Assembly: GCA_003599865.1 (NCBI GenBank)
Contig: QZKS01000086.1
Coordinates: 1-39,678 of the forward strand
Direction: 5' to 3'
Source: Desulfobacteraceae bacterium
Lineage (GTDB): Bacteria > Desulfobacterota > Desulfobacteria > Desulfobacterales > SURF-7
DNA length: 39,678 nt
The notes below the pieces were generated by a model. It searched no databases, was not told the DNA's origin, and saw only the letters and a list, made by a program, of their open reading frames with translations. Below, in pieces: positions 1 through 9,241 of the stretch. How positions within the stretch are numbered: the first letter of the stretch is position 1; the number at the start of each line of letters is the position of its first letter. Position numbers and translations under genes: made by a program.

Positions 1-1
1 T

Positions 2-679
2 TTCGGTGCGGTAGGAACTGCCGGGCAACGATGCACGACCATCAGAAGGCTGATCGTTCATGAGTCGATTTTTGATCGTGTGAAAAGTGCTTTGACGAAC
101 GCTTATAAGAGCCTGAGAATCGGTAATCCGCTGGATGAATCCATTCATATGGGCCCTTTGATCGACAGGAAAGCGGTCGATGCATTTTTAAATGCCCTGA
201 AACAAGTGAAAAAACAGGGTGGAGAACTGATTTGCGGAGGAAATATATTAACCGGATCAGGCTATCCGTCAGATTGTTATGTAGAACCGGCCATTGTTAT
301 TGCAGAAAATCATTTTCCCATTGTCCAGGAAGAAACATTTGCACCGATATTATACATGATTCCATATTCCGGTCCTGTTTCCCATGCCATCCGGATTCAA
401 AATTCGGTCCGGCAAGGGCTTTCCTCCTCAATTTTTACGAACAGCATCCGGAATGCCGAGGAATTCCTTTCTCCATGCGGATCGGACTGCGGCCTTGCCA
501 ACGTGAACATGGGTACATCCGGTGCCGAAATCGGAGGAGCGTTTGGAGGAGAAAAGGAAACCGGCGGTGGCCGGGAATCCGGTTCCGATGCCTGGAAAGC
601 CTATATGCGGCGCCAAACCAGTGCCGTCAATTACGGAAATCGGCTTCCCCTTGCCCAGGGGATTCAATTTGATCTATAA
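2..679 (+). CDS. Aldehyde dehydrogenase, ALDH7 / alpha-aminoadipic semialdehyde dehydrogenase type (3' part, runs off left edge)
   Basis: The reading frame is open from base 2, so the N-terminal half (NAD-binding domain) lies outside the window and the GTG at 80 is not the start. The visible 225 residues open with the ALDH active-site stretch [13 protein letters not shown], with the catalytic Cys at fragment residue 11 (bases 32-34), and continue with [13 protein letters not shown] and a Gly-rich segment ([29 protein letters not shown] is the ALDH7 form of the C-terminal signature, here split by its key residues). The family oxidises alpha-aminoadipic semialdehyde to alpha-aminoadipate with NAD+. 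The next gene, 12 bp downstream, makes exactly this semialdehyde from lysine, which supports the substrate. Cytosolic. Family call is firm; substrate is inferred from the neighbour. Confidence 0.9.
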   Translation, partial: FGAVGTAGQRCTTIRRLIVHESIFDRVKSALTNAYKSLRIGNPLDESIHMGPLIDRKAVDAFLNALKQVKKQGGELICGGNILTGSGYPSDCYVEPAIVIAENHFPIVQEETFAPILYMIPYSGPVSHAIRIQNSVRQGLSSSIFTNSIRNAEEFLSPCGSDCGLANVNMGTSGAEIGGAFGGEKETGGGRESGSDAWKAYMRRQTSAVNYGNRLPLAQGIQFDL

Positions 680-691
680 AAGAGGAAAAGC

Positions 692-2041
692 ATGCTCCCC
701 AGAGATGTAAAAAAGAGTTTATCAAAGCATATTCTGGCAGACGGCCTTGATATTGTTGTTGATCTTGAAAACTCAAAAGGCTCATGGCTGGTGGATAAAA
801 TCTCCGGTAACCGGTATCTGGATTTTTTTTCCATGTTTGCCTCGATGTCTGTCGGTTTCAATCATCCGAAACTGCTGGCTGTGCAGGAACAGTTTGGAAA
901 AATAGCGATCCAGAAACCCTCCAACTCAGATGCCTACACCATCACCATGGCGGAATTTGTCGATACCTTTTCACAATTCGGGATTCCCAGGGAACTTCCA
1001 TATGCCTTTTTTATTGACGGCGGTGCTCTGGCTGTTGAGAATGCCCTGAAAACAGCTTTTGACTGGAAAGTTCGAAAGAACTTTTCAAGAGGACATGAAA
1101 AGCCCGTTGGTTCCAAGATTATCCATTTTCAGCAGGCCTTTCACGGCAGAACCGGATATACCATGTCCCTTACCAACACGAGCGATTTGAGAAAAACACA
1201 ATATTTCCCGACATTCGACTGGCCGAGAATCATCAATCCCAAGCTTTTCTTTCCCCTGTCCTCCAAAAATATAGAGGCCACCATCAGAAATGAAAAAAAA
1301 GCCTTGGCACAGATCCGGCAGGCCATTGATACCTGCGGGGAAGAAATCGCCGGTTTGATCATAGAACCCATTCAGGGAGAAGGCGGCGATAACCATTTTC
1401 GAAAGGAATTCATGATCAGCCTCCGAAAGATCTGTGATGAAAACGAGATCCTGTTTATTCTGGACGAAGTGCAGACCGGGATTGGTCTTACCGGTACATT
1501 CTGGGCATATGAACAGATGGACATCATTCCGGATATCATCTGTTTTGGTAAAAAATCACAGGTATGCGGAATTTTGGTATCCAGGAGAATTGATGAAGTA
1601 GAACATCATGTATTCAAGGAATCCAGCCGGATCAATTCAACATTCGGCGGCAACCTGATTGACATGCTGCGATTCACTCATATCCTGAAGATCATTCAGG
1701 CAGAAAACCTGATTAAGAACGCACGGATTCAGGGGGAATTCCTGTTGTCGGAAATCACCGGAATCGCCAATACCTATCCGGATATCGTGTCAAATCCAAG
1801 GGGTCTTGGTCTCATGTGCGCGTTTGACCTGCCGGATACATCAAAACGAAATGCTTTTAAAAAACGTCTTTTTGATGAAAAATTTCTGGTGCTGGCTTGC
1901 GGCAATCAGGGTATCCGCTTCCGCCCTCACCTGACCGTAACCCGGGATGAAATACAGACTGGAATCGATATTATCCATAACGTTCTTGCATCGGAAGGAA
2001 AACAGTTCGTCCATTCCACCCGTTCCGGCAATGGGTCCTGA
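692..2041 (+). CDS. lat: L-lysine 6-aminotransferase
   Basis: A 449-residue class III PLP aminotransferase of the usual LAT length. It moves the epsilon-amino group of lysine to 2-oxoglutarate, giving alpha-aminoadipic semialdehyde and glutamate. Visible signatures are FIDGGALAVENALK (about 107-120), QAFHGRTGYTMSLTN (148-162), IIEPIQGEGGD (223-233), the PLP-ring Asp in ILDEVQTGIG (D258) and the PLP-binding lysine in FGKKSQVCG (K287 or K288). The FGKK(S/T)QVCG form is typical of LAT rather than of ornithine or GABA aminotransferases. The ATG follows AGAGGAAAAG and lies 12 bp after the upstream aldehyde dehydrogenase, so the two form a lysine-degradation operon. It converges on the next gene with 34 bp between stops. 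Confidence 0.88.
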   Translation: MLPRDVKKSLSKHILADGLDIVVDLENSKGSWLVDKISGNRYLDFFSMFASMSVGFNHPKLLAVQEQFGKIAIQKPSNSDAYTITMAEFVDTFSQFGIPRELPYAFFIDGGALAVENALKTAFDWKVRKNFSRGHEKPVGSKIIHFQQAFHGRTGYTMSLTNTSDLRKTQYFPTFDWPRIINPKLFFPLSSKNIEATIRNEKKALAQIRQAIDTCGEEIAGLIIEPIQGEGGDNHFRKEFMISLRKICDENEILFILDEVQTGIGLTGTFWAYEQMDIIPDIICFGKKSQVCGILVSRRIDEVEHHVFKESSRINSTFGGNLIDMLRFTHILKIIQAENLIKNARIQGEFLLSEITGIANTYPDIVSNPRGLGLMCAFDLPDTSKRNAFKKRLFDEKFLVLACGNQGIRFRPHLTVTRDEIQTGIDIIHNVLASEGKQFVHSTRSGNGS

Positions 2042-2075
2042 AAAGTATTTGATGATCTATAAGAGAAAGGAAAAC

Positions 2076-3065
2076 CTATTCAATTTCCCAGATCGTATCG
2101 ACCTTTTCTTCCTCAATTCCGACGATACCGCCGTATTTCTTATAGTAGATAACATCATTCACCTTATGATATGTCGATGTATAGATGGTCTGCCCTGATT
2201 TCAAAGAGATAATAAAATTTGCCTTTTCCGTACTTTCTTTGCTGCCTGTTTCTTTTGAAGGGGTATCATCTTTTTCCTCCCTGTCGGAAAATGAATACCG
2301 GTAGCAGGGGCCTGACCACTTTTCCATGGGGATTTTGCCGATTACAATACCGTTATTGAGCCAGATCCAGATATTTCCATAGTTCAAAAAATCAGGCTTC
2401 TCGCAGGTTGCGGATGCTCTGGGCCGGCCGGCGATGGTGATGACCTCGTCAATCGTCATTCCGGTTGTAATTTTATCCGACGCCAGTTTTGTTCCGGATT
2501 CAATCAGGTATCGTACGTTTTCAATCCGGTCGATTTCCGATGAAATAACCTGGCTTTCCTTCCGAAGAGAGACAACGGTTTCCTCTTTTGCCGAGGCCAG
2601 TTGTTTTTCAAGTGCCATATATTCATTTTCAAGCGTTTGTAACCGATCCTGATCCTTTTGAATCTTTTTTTTCAATTCATCATCCTGATGCAATGACAGA
2701 ATTTTTTTTTCCAGAGCCGCTGGATCAAATATGGATTCAACCGTCATATTTACGGAGAGATGGTTGTCCGAATATTCCCATGTTTCAGATTTTGCAGCAA
2801 TCTCAAGCAGAACCGATACATACTGCTCCATATCTTTTCGGGCCAACATGGCTATTTTCCCGGACTTCTGTTTAAGGAAGAAATCAACGGTTTCGGTTAA
2901 CAGTTTCTTCCTTGCCTGTAAAAAACAGATTCTTCGGGCATCCATTTTTGACTCGTGATCGCTCAGCTCATGGGTTTGTTCTATTGTAACCGCTTTCTCC
3001 GACGCAAAAGACGCCGGCAGAAAGAATGCCAGACAGACCAGACAAAAAGCAGATATTTTATACAT
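2076..3065 (-). CDS. Exported three-part protein: helical domain, coiled coil, BamE-like segment
   Basis: Not a protein I can name. The 329 residues begin with a signal peptide (MYKISAFCLVCLAFFLPASFA, cleavage near residue 21). Residues 25-120 are an alpha/beta segment with the DxxxARxxCxxxARxxL pattern seen in LPP20/FlgT-N-like periplasmic domains. Residues about 125-185 are Lys/Glu-rich and predicted coiled coil. Residues about 190-245 (ITTGMTIDEVITIAGRPR, then NIWIWLNNG) resemble the SmpA/BamE or SH3-like repeat of outer-membrane assembly lipoproteins. The last 45 residues (ISLKSGQTIY, VIYYKKYGGIVGIEEEKV) look like a beta-rich domain common in deltaproteobacterial exported proteins. There is no lipobox Cys after the signal peptide, so it is probably periplasmic. 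Start has a weak GGA-type ribosome site. Single gene, convergent with lat. Confidence 0.7.
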   Translation of the reverse strand: MYKISAFCLVCLAFFLPASFASEKAVTIEQTHELSDHESKMDARRICFLQARKKLLTETVDFFLKQKSGKIAMLARKDMEQYVSVLLEIAAKSETWEYSDNHLSVNMTVESIFDPAALEKKILSLHQDDELKKKIQKDQDRLQTLENEYMALEKQLASAKEETVVSLRKESQVISSEIDRIENVRYLIESGTKLASDKITTGMTIDEVITIAGRPRASATCEKPDFLNYGNIWIWLNNGIVIGKIPMEKWSGPCYRYSFSDREEKDDTPSKETGSKESTEKANFIISLKSGQTIYTSTYHKVNDVIYYKKYGGIVGIEEEKVDTIWEIE

Positions 3066-3323
3066 TTTTCAATCCATTCTTTATCATTTGAAACCAATTT
3101 TAATTCTCTGCTTCATATCGCAAAAGCCTTTTGAAGTCAAAACACGGATGGACGGGTTCTCATCTTTTTGCGATAACATCCGGCAGCCGCAATTGAATTT
3201 ATTGCTGCAGTATGATACTGTTGCACCGAATAGCTGATCTGACTCACACAATCACCGATTCACTCTACTATGAATTGAATCCACGGAAATTAACCATTTT
3301 AACATTCAGTCATGATTTGCCAT

Positions 3324-5246
3324 ATGAAAAAATTAATCATCTCCCTTTTTATTTTGAACCTGTTTGTCTTATATCCTGTGCCCGGACAGCACCTTTTATC
3401 AGCAGATCATCCGCCGGTCATTGATCAAGACATTTGCATCCGGAACGAACTGATTGTGAAATTCAAAACCGGCACACATCGAAAAACTGCACAGGAAGTG
3501 AAAGAGAGCATAGGTGCTTTCTCCATCAAGAAACTCAACATGATCGATGCCGAACACATTCTCCTTCCGGATGGGATTTCCGTTGACGACGCGATTGTCA
3601 TGTTCAGGAATGATCCGAATGTTGAATGGGCGGAGCCGAATTATATCCGGAGGACAATGGCCATATCCTCACCGAATGATCCCTTTTTTAACGAACTATG
3701 GTCATTACACAATACCGGTCAGATCGTCAACGACACCCTGGGAACCGCAAACGCAGATATCCAGGCACTGGAAGCCTGGGAAACCACAACCGACTGTTCC
3801 AATGTCATCATTGCCATCATTGACTCCGGTGTGGACCTGAGCCATCCGGATATTATCCATAATCTATGGACCAATCCGGGAGAAATTGCCGGTAACGGGG
3901 TGGATGACGATGGAAACGGATACATTGACGATATCCATGGCTGGAATTTTGTGGATAACAATAATGATGTCTCCGATTCAAACAATCATGGCACACATGT
4001 GGCCGGTGTTATAGCCGCCGAGGGAAACAATGCCTTTGGTACGACCGGTGTCTGCTGGTCGGCAAAAATCATGATATTGAAATTTCTGGACACAAGGGGT
4101 ACCGGCAATACCACGGACGAAATCAGCGCCATTCAATACGCTGTGGCCAACAATGCCAAAATTATCAACGCCAGCTTTGGAGAGTCCGGATATTTGCAAG
4201 GTGAATACGATGCCATTTCCGCTGCCGGCAGTGCCGGTCTGCTCTTTGTTGCGTCATCCGGCAACCAGGGATTTGATAATGATGCCAAAGCACAGGATGA
4301 CAAAATCTATCCCGGAGGATATGATCTGGACAATATTATCTCGGTTGCCGCTTCCGATCAGGATGACCAGCTTCCGGACTGGTCGGTTTATGGTGCGACA
4401 ACAGTTGACCTTGCTGCTCCGGGCGACAACATCTACTCTGCTTATCCCAACCGGGAAGTTGTTTGGACCTCCACCTTTAACACAGGCAACGATGGATGGA
4501 ATCTCACCGGAACATGGGCAAGGGTTCCGACCGCACCGGCTTATCTGACGGACAGTCCCTCCGCCGATTACAGCCGGAACACGGAAACCTTTGCCGTATC
4601 ACCCATGATTGACCTTTCCGATAAAGGATCTCTTATCCTGACGTTTACAATCCGTGGAAGTTCAGACAATGATTCCGGATTATTTCTGGAAACCGCAACC
4701 TCTCTGCTCGGCCCCTGGACAAATCAGAAAATGGAAGTCGTTTCCATCTCAGACAACTATACCCATTATGAAAACGGCCTCAGCGGAACATACCTTTATT
4801 GGGCGGATGCGGCTGTGATGCTCACAGCATTAAACGACGCGACCCAGGCCTATATCCGTTTTCGATTTACAACAGGCGGAGGCAATGTCGACGAAGGCTG
4901 GGACATTGATGATATCATGATTCATGCCGTGGATACGAATTATCCGGCACCGGTTGCCGACCATTTCCAGTTTCTCAGCGGCACTTCCGTAGCAGCGCCT
5001 CTGGTAACAGGAGCTGCCGGTATTCTATGGAGCCATACTCCCGGCCTTTCCCTTTCCCAGATTAAAAGGTCTCTGATCAACGGTGTTGATGTGCTTCCTG
5101 CTTTTGAAGGCAAGGTTGTATCCGGAGGGAGACTCAATTTATATAACAGTCTACAGTTGAGTCTGTCGGAAACGGTTGATCCCGGGGTCGTTGTTTCCAG
5201 CGGGGACAGCGGCGGCACTTGTTTTATTGACAGTATCTATCGATAA
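3324..5246 (+). CDS. Secreted subtilisin-like serine protease (S8) with inserted beta domain and Cys-Phe-Ile tail
   Basis: A 640-residue exported protease, taking the ATG at 3324 that begins a clean signal peptide (MKKLIISLFILNLFVL); an ATG at 3312 would add four residues. Neither has a good ribosome site. Residues about 37-110 form an inhibitor/propeptide-like domain (NELIVKFKTG to EWAEPNYI). The catalytic triad is complete: Asp167 in IIDSGVDLSHPD, His222 in NNHGTHVAGV, Ser555 in LSGTSVAAP, with oxyanion Asn314 in ASSGNQG. About 165 residues (377-543) are inserted between PGDNIYSAYPN and the Ser motif; they read as a beta-sandwich (Gly/Asn/Asp-rich, DEGWDIDDIMIH) like MAM- or jelly-roll domains. 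The protein ends with a Gly/Ser stretch and CFIDSIYR. Monocistronic. Confidence 0.9.
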   Translation: MKKLIISLFILNLFVLYPVPGQHLLSADHPPVIDQDICIRNELIVKFKTGTHRKTAQEVKESIGAFSIKKLNMIDAEHILLPDGISVDDAIVMFRNDPNVEWAEPNYIRRTMAISSPNDPFFNELWSLHNTGQIVNDTLGTANADIQALEAWETTTDCSNVIIAIIDSGVDLSHPDIIHNLWTNPGEIAGNGVDDDGNGYIDDIHGWNFVDNNNDVSDSNNHGTHVAGVIAAEGNNAFGTTGVCWSAKIMILKFLDTRGTGNTTDEISAIQYAVANNAKIINASFGESGYLQGEYDAISAAGSAGLLFVASSGNQGFDNDAKAQDDKIYPGGYDLDNIISVAASDQDDQLPDWSVYGATTVDLAAPGDNIYSAYPNREVVWTSTFNTGNDGWNLTGTWARVPTAPAYLTDSPSADYSRNTETFAVSPMIDLSDKGSLILTFTIRGSSDNDSGLFLETATSLLGPWTNQKMEVVSISDNYTHYENGLSGTYLYWADAAVMLTALNDATQAYIRFRFTTGGGNVDEGWDIDDIMIHAVDTNYPAPVADHFQFLSGTSVAAPLVTGAAGILWSHTPGLSLSQIKRSLINGVDVLPAFEGKVVSGGRLNLYNSLQLSLSETVDPGVVVSSGDSGGTCFIDSIYR

Positions 5247-5268
5247 AAAAAATCCGGACCAACCGCTA

Positions 5269-6162
5269 TTACAGGTCATATGGTGTCAGACTCTCATACC
5301 CGGTATCCGTAATCAGAATCGTCTGCTCAAACTGCGCGGTAAGGGATCCATCTGCTGTGATTGCGGTCCATTTGTCTTCCAGGATTTTCAGTTTATAACT
5401 GCCCAGATTAATCATCGGTTCAATGGTAAACACCATTCCCGGCACCAGCTCAATCCCGGTCCCCTTTCTGCCAAAATGGGGAATCTGGGGTGCTTCATGG
5501 AATTCAAACCCGATCCCGTGTCCGACAAATTCCCGAACAACCGAACACCCCTGAGCTTCTGCATACCGTTGAATCGCCCATCCCAGATCGCCGATGCGGT
5601 TCCCCGGTTTTGCCATTTCCAAAGAGGCTTTCAGGCTGTTTCCGGCCACGTTTACGATCTTGACTGCATCCGGTCCCGGTGTTCCGACAAAAAACGTACG
5701 ATTGGCGTCTGCAAAGTATCCATTCAGAATGGAAGTCACATCAACATTGATGATATCTCCGTCCACCAGTATCCGATCCCCCGGGATGCCATGACAGATT
5801 ACATCATTTACGGAGGTGCAAACGCTTTTGGGGAAGCCCTTGTAATTCAACGGAGCCGGAACCGCATGATGCCGAATGGTATATTCATGTACCAGTGTGT
5901 TGATTTGATCGGTTGTTATTCCCGGCCGGATCTCGGACTCAATCATGGATAGCGTGTCGGAGACAAGCTTTCCTGCCTTTCTCAGAAACTCGATATCTTT
6001 TTCATTTTTCAACCGGATACCAAATCTTTCAGAATAGAGTTTCTGAACGGCTTCCGGTTCCTCATCATCCATTTTGGCACAGCATTTTTTGAATTTTTTG
6101 CCGCTGCCGCATGGACATAGATCATTGCGTCCGATTCGCCCTTGTTTTGGTTTCACAGTCAT
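5269..6162 (-). CDS. map: Methionine aminopeptidase, type I, with N-terminal SEC-C zinc motif
   Basis: 297 residues, cytosolic. It removes the initiator Met from nascent proteins. The first 30 residues hold a SEC-C zinc motif (Cys16, Cys18, Cys27, Cys28 in [17 protein letters not shown]), which in longer bacterial MAPs helps docking on the ribosome. The pita-bread catalytic core carries the five metal ligands: Asp141 (INVDVTS), Asp152 (FADANRTF), His215 ([11 protein letters not shown]), Glu248 (FTIEPM) and Glu279 ([10 protein letters not shown]), plus the active-site His124 (ICHGIPGD). The start follows AAGGGGTATGA. It is the second gene after the DUF2062 gene (102 bp gap) and converges with the protease (22 bp). 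Confidence 0.95.
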   Translation of the reverse strand: MTVKPKQGRIGRNDLCPCGSGKKFKKCCAKMDDEEPEAVQKLYSERFGIRLKNEKDIEFLRKAGKLVSDTLSMIESEIRPGITTDQINTLVHEYTIRHHAVPAPLNYKGFPKSVCTSVNDVICHGIPGDRILVDGDIINVDVTSILNGYFADANRTFFVGTPGPDAVKIVNVAGNSLKASLEMAKPGNRIGDLGWAIQRYAEAQGCSVVREFVGHGIGFEFHEAPQIPHFGRKGTGIELVPGMVFTIEPMINLGSYKLKILEDKWTAITADGSLTAQFEQTILITDTGYESLTPYDL

Positions 6163-6264
6163 TCATACCCCTTGCAATCCGGTTTCGTCATCGTGTCCAT
6201 ATCCGTAGACAATCCCTTTTTTATTCCGTTATCGAAGATCGGTTCAACAGCATCCCGATCCTAT

Positions 6265-6873
6265 TTATTTTTTTCTTTTTTTCTTTTTGTTATTTCCGGC
6301 GGAGATGGCTTTCCGGGCAGCCAGACGTTCTTTTTGTTCCGCAATTTTTCTTTTAATATCATCCTGATATCTTTTTACAGCCATATAGGATAAATAATAC
6401 CCGATCAGCGCAATCGGTATGCCCGTAACAATTCCGCCGATGGTCAGTGCCCAGAAAATTCCAGGCGCATTCCATACAATCTGATACAAGTACTCGAAAT
6501 CAAAAACATCCGTTGGTTTGAATGAGTTGGTGACTCCGGTAAACAGCGATCCGATATAAAAAGTAAAGCCGTATACAAAAGGAGCTGAAATCGGATTGGA
6601 TATCCAGACGCCGGCTGCAGCAGAAAATTTATTCCATTTCAACAGGGCGGCTAAAAAAACAGCAATGACGGTCTGGATACCCATGCAGGGGGCCATACCG
6701 ATAAACAGGCCCAAAGCAAAACCAAGGGCGATCTCGTTTGGGTTCCCCCGGATCTTTAAAAAACGCTCATATGCTTTTTTAACGGATAACACCAAGCGGT
6801 TTCCGGCCGGTTTTATTTTTGTATTTGAATTGCTATCCATTTGTGTTTTTGTGTTTAACCAAAACAGCTTCAC
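6265..6873 (-). CDS. DUF2062 family membrane protein
   Basis: 202 residues. The DUF2062 core is clear: GFALGLFIGMAPCMGIQT, then WISNPISAPFVYGFTFYIG (about residues 46-110), followed by further hydrophobic helices, so three or four membrane segments in the inner membrane. The C-terminus ends in a basic tail (NNKKKKRKK). The function of the family is unknown; some members sit near lipid or polysaccharide biosynthesis genes. The start is uncertain: a GTG at 6873, or an ATG at 6840 that loses 11 residues; neither has a strong ribosome site. It precedes map on the same strand and may be cotranscribed with it. Confidence 0.8.
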   Translation of the reverse strand: MKLFWLNTKTQMDSNSNTKIKPAGNRLVLSVKKAYERFLKIRGNPNEIALGFALGLFIGMAPCMGIQTVIAVFLAALLKWNKFSAAAGVWISNPISAPFVYGFTFYIGSLFTGVTNSFKPTDVFDFEYLYQIVWNAPGIFWALTIGGIVTGIPIALIGYYLSYMAVKRYQDDIKRKIAEQKERLAARKAISAGNNKKKKRKK

Positions 6874-6971
6874 AGTTTGAAAAGAAGGGCAAAGCCGATA
6901 AATTGTATTTGCAACTACACCATATTCGAAAACCTGTCAATGTAATTGCAGGGAAACAGGGAAGATAGCTG

Positions 6972-7008
6972 TTGACCATCCCAGTGCATTCAGGCATATA
7001 TTGCCTGA
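6972..7008 (+). promoter_or_regulatory. Candidate promoter and palindromic operator of the S1-domain gene
   Basis: A TTGACC box (6972-6977) is followed by CATATA/TATATT at 6995-7002 (17 or 19 bp spacing). The -10 region is embedded in a perfect inverted repeat, TCAGGCA-TATAT-TGCCTGA (6990-7008). It lies about 45 bases upstream of the ATG at 7051. The repeat could be a repressor site or an RNA stem at the 5' end of the transcript. Confidence 0.4.
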
Positions 7009-7050
7009 TGAATCAACCCATAAAACCATTTCAATCCGGGAGATCAGATC

Positions 7051-8517
7051 ATGAATGATCAATTTGAGGATGAATTTGAAAATAATGAAGAAGAAGACTT
7101 TTCCAAGCTGCTTGAGTCATACGATGCAGGAATGAATGAAGAGATACAGGTCGGTGATAAAATCAAGGGCGAAATCATCGAAATCGGTATGGATTCGGTT
7201 TTCATCAATACCGGAACAAAAGTCGATGGTGTTGTGGATAAAAAGGAACTCTGCAATGAGGAGGGTGAATTCCCTTTTGCAAAAGGGGATCATCTGGATC
7301 TTTATGTGGTACACATCTCTGAAAGTGAAATTAAACTCTCCAGAGCACTGTCCAAAGAATCCGGCAGCCAGGCTCTTTATGACGCCTATAAAAGCAAAAT
7401 TCCGGTAGACGGCAAGGTAACAGAGGTCTGCAAGGGCGGATTCCGTGTAGATGTCATGAGAAAGCTCGCCTTTTGTCCGCTCAGCCAAATGGATCTCAAG
7501 TATGTCGGCAAACCCGAAGAGTTTGTCGGCAATACATATCAATTCCTGATCAGCCGCATTGAAGAAAAAGGCAGAAATATTGTGGTTTCCAGGCGGGATT
7601 TTCTGGAAATCGATCTGAAGGAAGCACGCAGTCAATTTCTCAAGGATCTGAAGGCAGATATTATCCTGGAAGGACAGATCATCAAATTAATGGAATTCGG
7701 TGTATTCGTTGAACTGTTCCCCGGGATCGAAGGCATGATTCATATTTCCGAGCTTTCCTGGACGCGGATTGATCATCCCCGGGAAGCTGTCAAGGAGGGC
7801 GATGTCGTCAAGGTAAAGGTCATCAAAATCGAACAACGGGACTCCGGGAATAAACTGAAAATCGCACTCTCCCTGAAGCAGACAGAAGGTGATCCATGGA
7901 ATCGGGTTGCGGAAGCATTTAAAATCGGCGATATGGTAAAGGGACGGGTAACCCGTTGCCTGGATTTTGGTGCGTTTGTTGAAATCGCTCCCGGAACCGA
8001 AGGGCTGGTGCATATCAGCGAAATGAGTTACACAAAAAGGATTAACAAGGCGCAGGATGTGGTAAAACCCGGTGATACGGTCTCCGTGATGATCAAGGAA
8101 ATTGATCCGGGCAAGAAAAGAATATCCCTGAGCATCAAGGATGCAGAAGGTGATCCCTGGGTGGATGTGAAAGACAAGTATCCTGCCGGAAAAACGGTTC
8201 TTGGAAAAGTGGAGAGAAAAGAAACGTTTGGATTATTTATCTTCCTGGAGCCGGGTGTTACCGGCCTGCTGCATAAATCCAAGATCGGCAAAGCCTATGA
8301 CGCGTCGGCTATCGAAAAACTGAAACCCGGTGAAGAAATCCATGTTCAGGTGGAGGATGTCAATACCCGGGACCGCAGAATCACCCTCGTTCCCGCAGAT
8401 GCATCCGATATGGAAGACTGGAAGAACTACAAGTCGGAACCATCGGCAAATCCGGCCGGTTCCCTTGGCGAAAAACTGCAACAAGCGATTCAGGCGAAAG
8501 AAAAAAACAGAACATAA
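7051..8517 (+). CDS. S1 RNA-binding protein with five S1 domains (ribosomal protein S1-like)
   Basis: 488 residues with an acidic N-terminus ([11 protein letters not shown]) and five S1 (OB-fold) RNA-binding domains at about 33-98, 117-181 (degenerate, the least conserved), 204-276, 291-363 and 378-445. Domains 3 and 4 show the textbook [20 protein letters not shown] and [20 protein letters not shown] patterns. Ribosomal protein S1 of Proteobacteria usually has six domains and about 550 residues, so this is either a second S1-like protein or a short S1. It is expected to bind mRNA and act in translation or RNA decay. The start follows GGGAGATCAGATC. It converges with the LUD gene, 18 bp between stops. 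No other rpsA is visible in the window. Confidence 0.88.
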   Translation: MNDQFEDEFENNEEEDFSKLLESYDAGMNEEIQVGDKIKGEIIEIGMDSVFINTGTKVDGVVDKKELCNEEGEFPFAKGDHLDLYVVHISESEIKLSRALSKESGSQALYDAYKSKIPVDGKVTEVCKGGFRVDVMRKLAFCPLSQMDLKYVGKPEEFVGNTYQFLISRIEEKGRNIVVSRRDFLEIDLKEARSQFLKDLKADIILEGQIIKLMEFGVFVELFPGIEGMIHISELSWTRIDHPREAVKEGDVVKVKVIKIEQRDSGNKLKIALSLKQTEGDPWNRVAEAFKIGDMVKGRVTRCLDFGAFVEIAPGTEGLVHISEMSYTKRINKAQDVVKPGDTVSVMIKEIDPGKKRISLSIKDAEGDPWVDVKDKYPAGKTVLGKVERKETFGLFIFLEPGVTGLLHKSKIGKAYDASAIEKLKPGEEIHVQVEDVNTRDRRITLVPADASDMEDWKNYKSEPSANPAGSLGEKLQQAIQAKEKNRT

Positions 8518-8535
8518 GAATCAGTTTATCGAAAC

Positions 8536-9192
8536 CTACAACCCCAGATCCTCGTTGATCAATACGACCTTGATTCTGCCTTTGGGAAAGGATTTTTCCG
8601 TAATGGCCCAGTTGTTACAGATTCGATCCGGGCTGTTACACTCTTCACAATACGATGTCTTCAGGCAGGGTGTCTTTTTATCCAGCCGCATGACATTGGC
8701 CGGAGCCGTATAATTTTTAATCCGGGAAATGGCCTCCTCGATATCCGGAACAATTTTATTTCTTCCGACCAGAATAATGACGTTCTTTGGTCCAAAGGTG
8801 ATCGCCGCCACACGATTTCCGATCATATCCAGATTCACCAGCTTGCCGGTTTCGGTCACGGCGTTTGTTCCGGTAATAAACAAATCAGTCAGCAAGGCCT
8901 GCCTTCGTCTCTCCAGCGCCTGTTCTGCAGAAATGGTTTTGTCAAATGTATCCAGAATGGAGATATTTCCATTCCGACAGACCGATTCATAAATGCCGGT
9001 TTCCGTGAAAGTCATGGACCCTCCCCACGAAACGGTCCCGGGTGAAATTGCCGGAATCAGTTCCTCTAGCACGATTCTTTTTGCTTCCGATGAATTTTCA
9101 GCAACATGGGCATCGAAGCGATTGGCTTCCAATACCTGCTTCAACTCTGATAGCCGGAGCATCCAATAATGGTCAATGGGATTTTTCATCTC
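8536..9192 (-). CDS. LUD-domain protein (LutC / DUF162 family)
   Basis: 218 residues from the ATG at 9192, which has a good AAGGAA site and gives the family-like N-terminus MKNPIDHYWMLRLSEL; a GTG at 9240 would add 16 residues. The LUD signatures are VSWGGSMTFTETGI, the ALLTDLFITGTNAVTETGKLVNLD segment (split here for length at TNAVTETG) and ITFGPKNVIILVGRNKIV. A Cys-rich C-terminal part (TPCLKTSYCEEC, then DRICNNW) is typical of this stand-alone subgroup and may bind metal. LUD proteins such as LutC take part in L-lactate oxidation with LutA and LutB, but neither partner is here, so the role is open. Last gene of the rhomboid-dus-LUD operon. Confidence 0.85.
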   Translation of the reverse strand, partial: EMKNPIDHYWMLRLSELKQVLEANRFDAHVAENSSEAKRIVLEELIPAISPGTVSWGGSMTFTETGIYESVCRNGNISILDTFDKTISAEQALERRRQALLTDLFITGTNAVTETGKLVNLDMIGNRVAAITFGPKNVIILVGRNKIVPDIEEAISRIKNYTAPANVMRLDKKTPCLKTSYCEECNSPDRICNNWAITEKSFPKGRIKVVLINEDLGL

Positions 9193-9241
9193 GTATTCCT
9201 TTTTGTATCTGCCGGTTTGATAATCATAAAATGTACGCACT

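Noticed and set aside
80-679. GTG at 80 as the start of the first gene
   Set aside because: The frame is open upstream and encodes the conserved ALDH active-site region, so the gene simply enters from the left.
3208-3220. CAGTAT-G-ATACTG upstream of the protease gene
   Set aside because: Short, single, about 100 bases from the start; no promoter was placed with confidence.
5176-5952. 258-residue plus-strand frame over the methionine aminopeptidase gene
   Set aside because: It is antisense to a clearly conserved enzyme and has no recognisable domain.
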